This document shows, one piece after another, positions 22,990 through 25,782 of a stretch of DNA of 25,782 nt. The DNA lies in assembly GCA_947088515.1 (NCBI GenBank), contig CAMUHA010000018.1, positions 1-25,782 on the forward strand, read 5' to 3'. The position numbers were made by a program, and so were the translations under genes. Source of the stretch: an uncultured bacterium. Lineage in GTDB: Bacteria; Bacillota; Clostridia; Lachnospirales; Lachnospiraceae. Below the pieces are notes generated by a model. That model had not been told where the DNA came from, searched no databases, and saw only the letters and a list, made by a program, of their open reading frames with translations. Position 1 is the stretch's first letter. Every line of letters begins with the position of its first letter.

Positions 22990-25575
22990 TTATCTTTTCA
23001 CTTCCGCTAAAAGCTCTCCATCCTTAAGCGTAATTAAAATTGTATCGCCCTGTATAACCTGGTCTGACAGAATTAATTTTGCAGAAAGCGTTTCCACATA
23101 TTTCTGAATATAGCGTTTCAAAGGCCTTGCCCCATATACCGGATCATAAGCGTTCTCCACAATAAACCTTTCTGCCTGCGCCGAAAGCTCCACCTTTAGT
23201 TCCCTGTCCAACAACCGTCTGTTTAAATCTGCAATAATCAGCCTGATAATACCGCCAATATTCTCCTTAGTCAAAGGCTTAAATAAGATTGTCTCATCCA
23301 GTCGGTTTAAAAATTCAGGTCTAAAATGACCACGCAGGTCATTCATCACCATTTTTTCTGATTCACTGCTGATAGTGCCATCTGCACATATTCCTTCCAG
23401 CAGATAAGAAGCGCCTATATTAGAGGTCATAATCAGTATCGTGTTTTTAAAATCCACTGTCCGTCCCTGGGAATCGGTAATCCGTCCATCATCAAGCGCC
23501 TGTAAAAGCACATTAAACACATCTGGGTGGGCCTTTTCTATCTCATCAAAGAGAACAACAGAATAAGGCTTTCTCCTGACTGCTTCAGTCAATTGTCCGC
23601 CCTCCTCATATCCCACATATCCGGGAGGCGCTCCAATCAGTCTTGATACAGAATACTTCTCCATGTATTCACTCATATCAATCCGTACCATGTTGTTTTC
23701 ATCATCAAACAAGGCTGCTGCAAGGGCTTTGGCAAGCTCTGTCTTTCCCACACCAGTAGGCCCTAAAAACAGGAAAGAACCTATGGGCTTAGCTGGGTCT
23801 TTAATGCCTGCCTTGGAACGGATAATTGCCTCTGTCACCTTGGTAACGCCTTCGTCCTGTCCCACTACCCGTTTATGCAGCTCTTCATCCAGATGAAGCG
23901 TTTTATTTCTTTCGCTTTCTGTCAGCTTTGTCACCGGAATGCCAGTCCAGCGGGATATAATTCTTGCAATTTCATCCTCTGACACACTCTCATGCACAAG
24001 AGACAAATCTTTCTTCTTTACCTGTTCTTCCTCTATTTCCAGCTGTTTTTTTAGAGAGGGAAGTTTGCTATAACTTAACTCTGCTGCCTTTTCATAATCT
24101 CCTTCCCGCTGGGCAATCTCAATCTGGCTTCCCACTGCGTCAATTTCCTCACGGAGTCTGGAAAGCTTTTCCACAGACGATTTTTCATTTTCCCATTGCG
24201 CCTTCCGGTTATTCAGCTCTTCTTTCAGCTCTGCCAGTTCTTTTTGCAAAGTTTCAAGCCGCTCCTGGCTTAACCTGTCATCTTCCTTTTTTAATGCAGT
24301 CTCTTCAATCTCCATCTGCATCACTTTCCGCTGCAATTCATCCAACTCTGTGGGCATAGAATCCAGCTCTGTTTTAATGAGCGCACAGGCTTCGTCCACC
24401 AGGTCAATTGCTTTATCGGGAAGAAAACGGTCTGAAATATAACGGTTGGAAAGGATGGACGCACTTACTAGTGCATTATCCATAATTTTAACGCCATGGT
24501 ATACTTCATAACGTTCCTTCAGCCCCCTTAATATGGAAATCGTATCCTCCACAGTTGGTTCCTGCACCATCACCGGCTGGAATCTTCTCTCCAATGCGGC
24601 ATCTTTTTCAATATATTGTCTGTATTCATCCAGCGTGGTAGCGCCGATACAGTGCAACTCCCCTCTTGCCAGCATAGGTTTTAACATATTTCCCGCATCA
24701 AGAGCTCCATCTGTCTTACCTGCCCCGACAATGGTGTGCAGCTCGTCTATAAAAAGAATAATCTGTCCATCACTGTTCTTAACATCCTCAAGAACCGCTT
24801 TCAGACGCTCTTCAAACTCCCCCCGGTATTTTGCTCCGGCAACCAACGCCCCCATATCCAGTGCAAATATCTTTTTATCTTTCAACCCCTGTGGAACATC
24901 TCCTCTGACAATACGTTGCGCCAGGCCTTCCACCACCGCAGTTTTTCCAACTCCTGGTTCGCCAATAAGCACAGGATTATTTTTGGTTTTACGTGAGAGA
25001 ATACGGATGATATTCCTAATTTCACTATCCCTGCCTATTACCGGGTCCAGCTTCTGTTCCCTCGCCTTTTCCACCAGTTCCTGTCCATACTTGGCCAATG
25101 TGTCATAAGTTGCTTCCGGGTTGTCAGAAGTGACACGCTGATTTCCCCGCACAGTAGAGAGCGCTTGTAAAAATCGTTCTCTCGTAATCCCAAACTCCTT
25201 AAACAGTTCTTTTATGGCTTTGTTTGGATGTTTCATCATGGCAAGAAATATATGCTCCACAGAAACATACTCATCAGAAAGCGCCTTCGCCTCATCTTCC
25301 GCAGATACCAGTACTTTATTTAAATCCTGCCCTACGTAGACTTTTCCTCCTTGCACCTTTACTCTCTTATTTAAAAGTTCTTCCACTTTATTTACAAAAT
25401 ACTGGGTATTGATTTCCATCTTTTCAACCAGCTTTAAAATCAGGCTGTCATCTATGGTAAGCAGACTATATAAAAGATGCTCCTGCTCTATTTCCTGATT
25501 GCCATATTCATATGCAAGCTTCTCACAGCCCTCCACAGCCTGCATGGATTTTTGTGTAAATTTTGATATGTTCAT
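22990..25575 (-). CDS. clpB: ATP-dependent disaggregase chaperone ClpB
   Basis: The 861-residue protein has full ClpB length and layout. It begins with an N-terminal Clp repeat domain (residues 1-145). The first AAA+ domain has Walker A GEPGVGKT (205-212) and Walker B ILFIDELH. A long middle coiled coil follows (about 400-525), which distinguishes ClpB from ClpC/ClpA. The second AAA+ domain has GPTGVGKT and VVLFDEIEKAHPDV, and a C-terminal D2-small domain ends the protein. It works with DnaK to dissolve protein aggregates after heat stress. The start is supported by GAGGAG five bases upstream. The gene stands alone, with its own terminator and an HrcA-type operator and promoter upstream. Confidence 0.97.
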   Translation of the reverse strand: MNISKFTQKSMQAVEGCEKLAYEYGNQEIEQEHLLYSLLTIDDSLILKLVEKMEINTQYFVNKVEELLNKRVKVQGGKVYVGQDLNKVLVSAEDEAKALSDEYVSVEHIFLAMMKHPNKAIKELFKEFGITRERFLQALSTVRGNQRVTSDNPEATYDTLAKYGQELVEKAREQKLDPVIGRDSEIRNIIRILSRKTKNNPVLIGEPGVGKTAVVEGLAQRIVRGDVPQGLKDKKIFALDMGALVAGAKYRGEFEERLKAVLEDVKNSDGQIILFIDELHTIVGAGKTDGALDAGNMLKPMLARGELHCIGATTLDEYRQYIEKDAALERRFQPVMVQEPTVEDTISILRGLKERYEVYHGVKIMDNALVSASILSNRYISDRFLPDKAIDLVDEACALIKTELDSMPTELDELQRKVMQMEIEETALKKEDDRLSQERLETLQKELAELKEELNNRKAQWENEKSSVEKLSRLREEIDAVGSQIEIAQREGDYEKAAELSYSKLPSLKKQLEIEEEQVKKKDLSLVHESVSEDEIARIISRWTGIPVTKLTESERNKTLHLDEELHKRVVGQDEGVTKVTEAIIRSKAGIKDPAKPIGSFLFLGPTGVGKTELAKALAAALFDDENNMVRIDMSEYMEKYSVSRLIGAPPGYVGYEEGGQLTEAVRRKPYSVVLFDEIEKAHPDVFNVLLQALDDGRITDSQGRTVDFKNTILIMTSNIGASYLLEGICADGTISSESEKMVMNDLRGHFRPEFLNRLDETILFKPLTKENIGGIIRLIIADLNRRLLDRELKVELSAQAERFIVENAYDPVYGARPLKRYIQKYVETLSAKLILSDQVIQGDTILITLKDGELLAEVKR

Positions 25576-25707
25576 AAGCGCTCCTCTCTGTTATTTGTGA
25601 ATATCTGATATGCAGATGAATTTATATTATCTATGGCAAATATAAATTATTTACATTATATCCCACTAACTAATCACTTATTTACTGTTTCCATTTGTTA
25701 TAGTGTG

Positions 25708-25736
25708 AATATAACACTGTTTATTAGCACTGTCAA
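25708..25736 (-). promoter_or_regulatory. Promoter of clpB
   Basis: On the minus strand, TTGACA (25736-25731), a 17-bp spacer and TATATT (25713-25708) form a strong promoter whose -35 box lies inside the CIRCE element. The leader to the clpB start is about 125 nt. Confidence 0.85.
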
Positions 25737-25750
25737 GAGGTGAGTGCTAA
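25724..25750. promoter_or_regulatory. CIRCE operator (HrcA binding site)
   Basis: TTAGCACTG-N9-GAGTGCTAA matches the CIRCE consensus (TTAGCACTC-N9-GAGTGCTAA) except for one base. Because it overlaps the -35 box, HrcA should block clpB transcription until heat stress. Confidence 0.95.
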
Positions 25751-25782
25751 TAAATTTATTAAAATTTTGCAAACCCAGTGTT

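Noticed and set aside
24533..25108. A 191-codon plus-strand frame within clpB
   Set aside because: Antisense shadow of the first AAA+ domain.
25640..25670. A second clpB promoter around a TATAAT closer to the gene
   Set aside because: No acceptable -35 box lies at the right distance, while the CIRCE-overlapping promoter is near consensus.

Overview
The window looks like a chromosomal segment from a member of the Clostridia, most likely Lachnospiraceae. I infer this from moderate-to-low GC content, AGGAGG-type ribosome sites, a CIRCE-controlled clpB, and small families I associate with that group (DUF4250-like, and a DUF4358-like lipoprotein next to MBOAT/DHHW acetylation genes). No rRNA, tRNA or CRISPR array was seen.

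Layout, left to right. A membrane-anchored family-3 glycosidase (minus strand) is preceded by about 900 bp without a protein gene. Inside that gap is a consensus promoter, a repeat-rich non-coding stretch and a terminator, which together suggest an unrecognised ~370-nt RNA on the minus strand. A methyl-accepting chemotaxis protein (plus strand) follows; its last codons are displaced by one missing base. After a bidirectional terminator comes a minus-strand envelope operon: DUF4358-like lipoprotein, MBOAT O-acyltransferase, DHHW/AlgX-like partner.

The centre of the window is the main discovery. A polysaccharide deacetylase gene is split into two halves about 10 kb apart, at 18300-18011 and 8142-7747, both on the minus strand. 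Removing 8143-18010 plus one copy of a duplicated CC rejoins the halves in frame into a complete 227-residue NodB-type enzyme. The removed segment has imperfect 22-bp terminal inverted repeats (16 of 22 identical). It carries a small protein of a kind seen in integrative elements (DUF6870-like, possibly broken), carB without carA, and a defence-type module: NatAB-like ABC exporter, OmpR-type regulator, BcrAB-like ABC exporter, short histidine kinase. No recombinase gene is visible in it. A 2-bp duplication with pseudo-palindromic ends is what a large serine recombinase would leave, but that is inference.

Right of the insertion is the start of the deacetylase, a DUF4250-like gene, and a hexose operon on the minus strand: ROK repressor, ROK kinase, long-form mannose-6-phosphate isomerase. 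Then comes clpB with its terminator, CIRCE operator and promoter. An ~86-bp leader sequence occurs twice, in opposite orientations: once inside the inserted segment before the NatB-like permease, and once outside it before the ROK kinase. Each copy supplies hairpins, the Shine-Dalgarno sequence and the start-codon region. Before the insertion, the minus-strand order was probably hexose genes, DUF4250, deacetylase, DUF4358 lipoprotein, MBOAT, DHHW.
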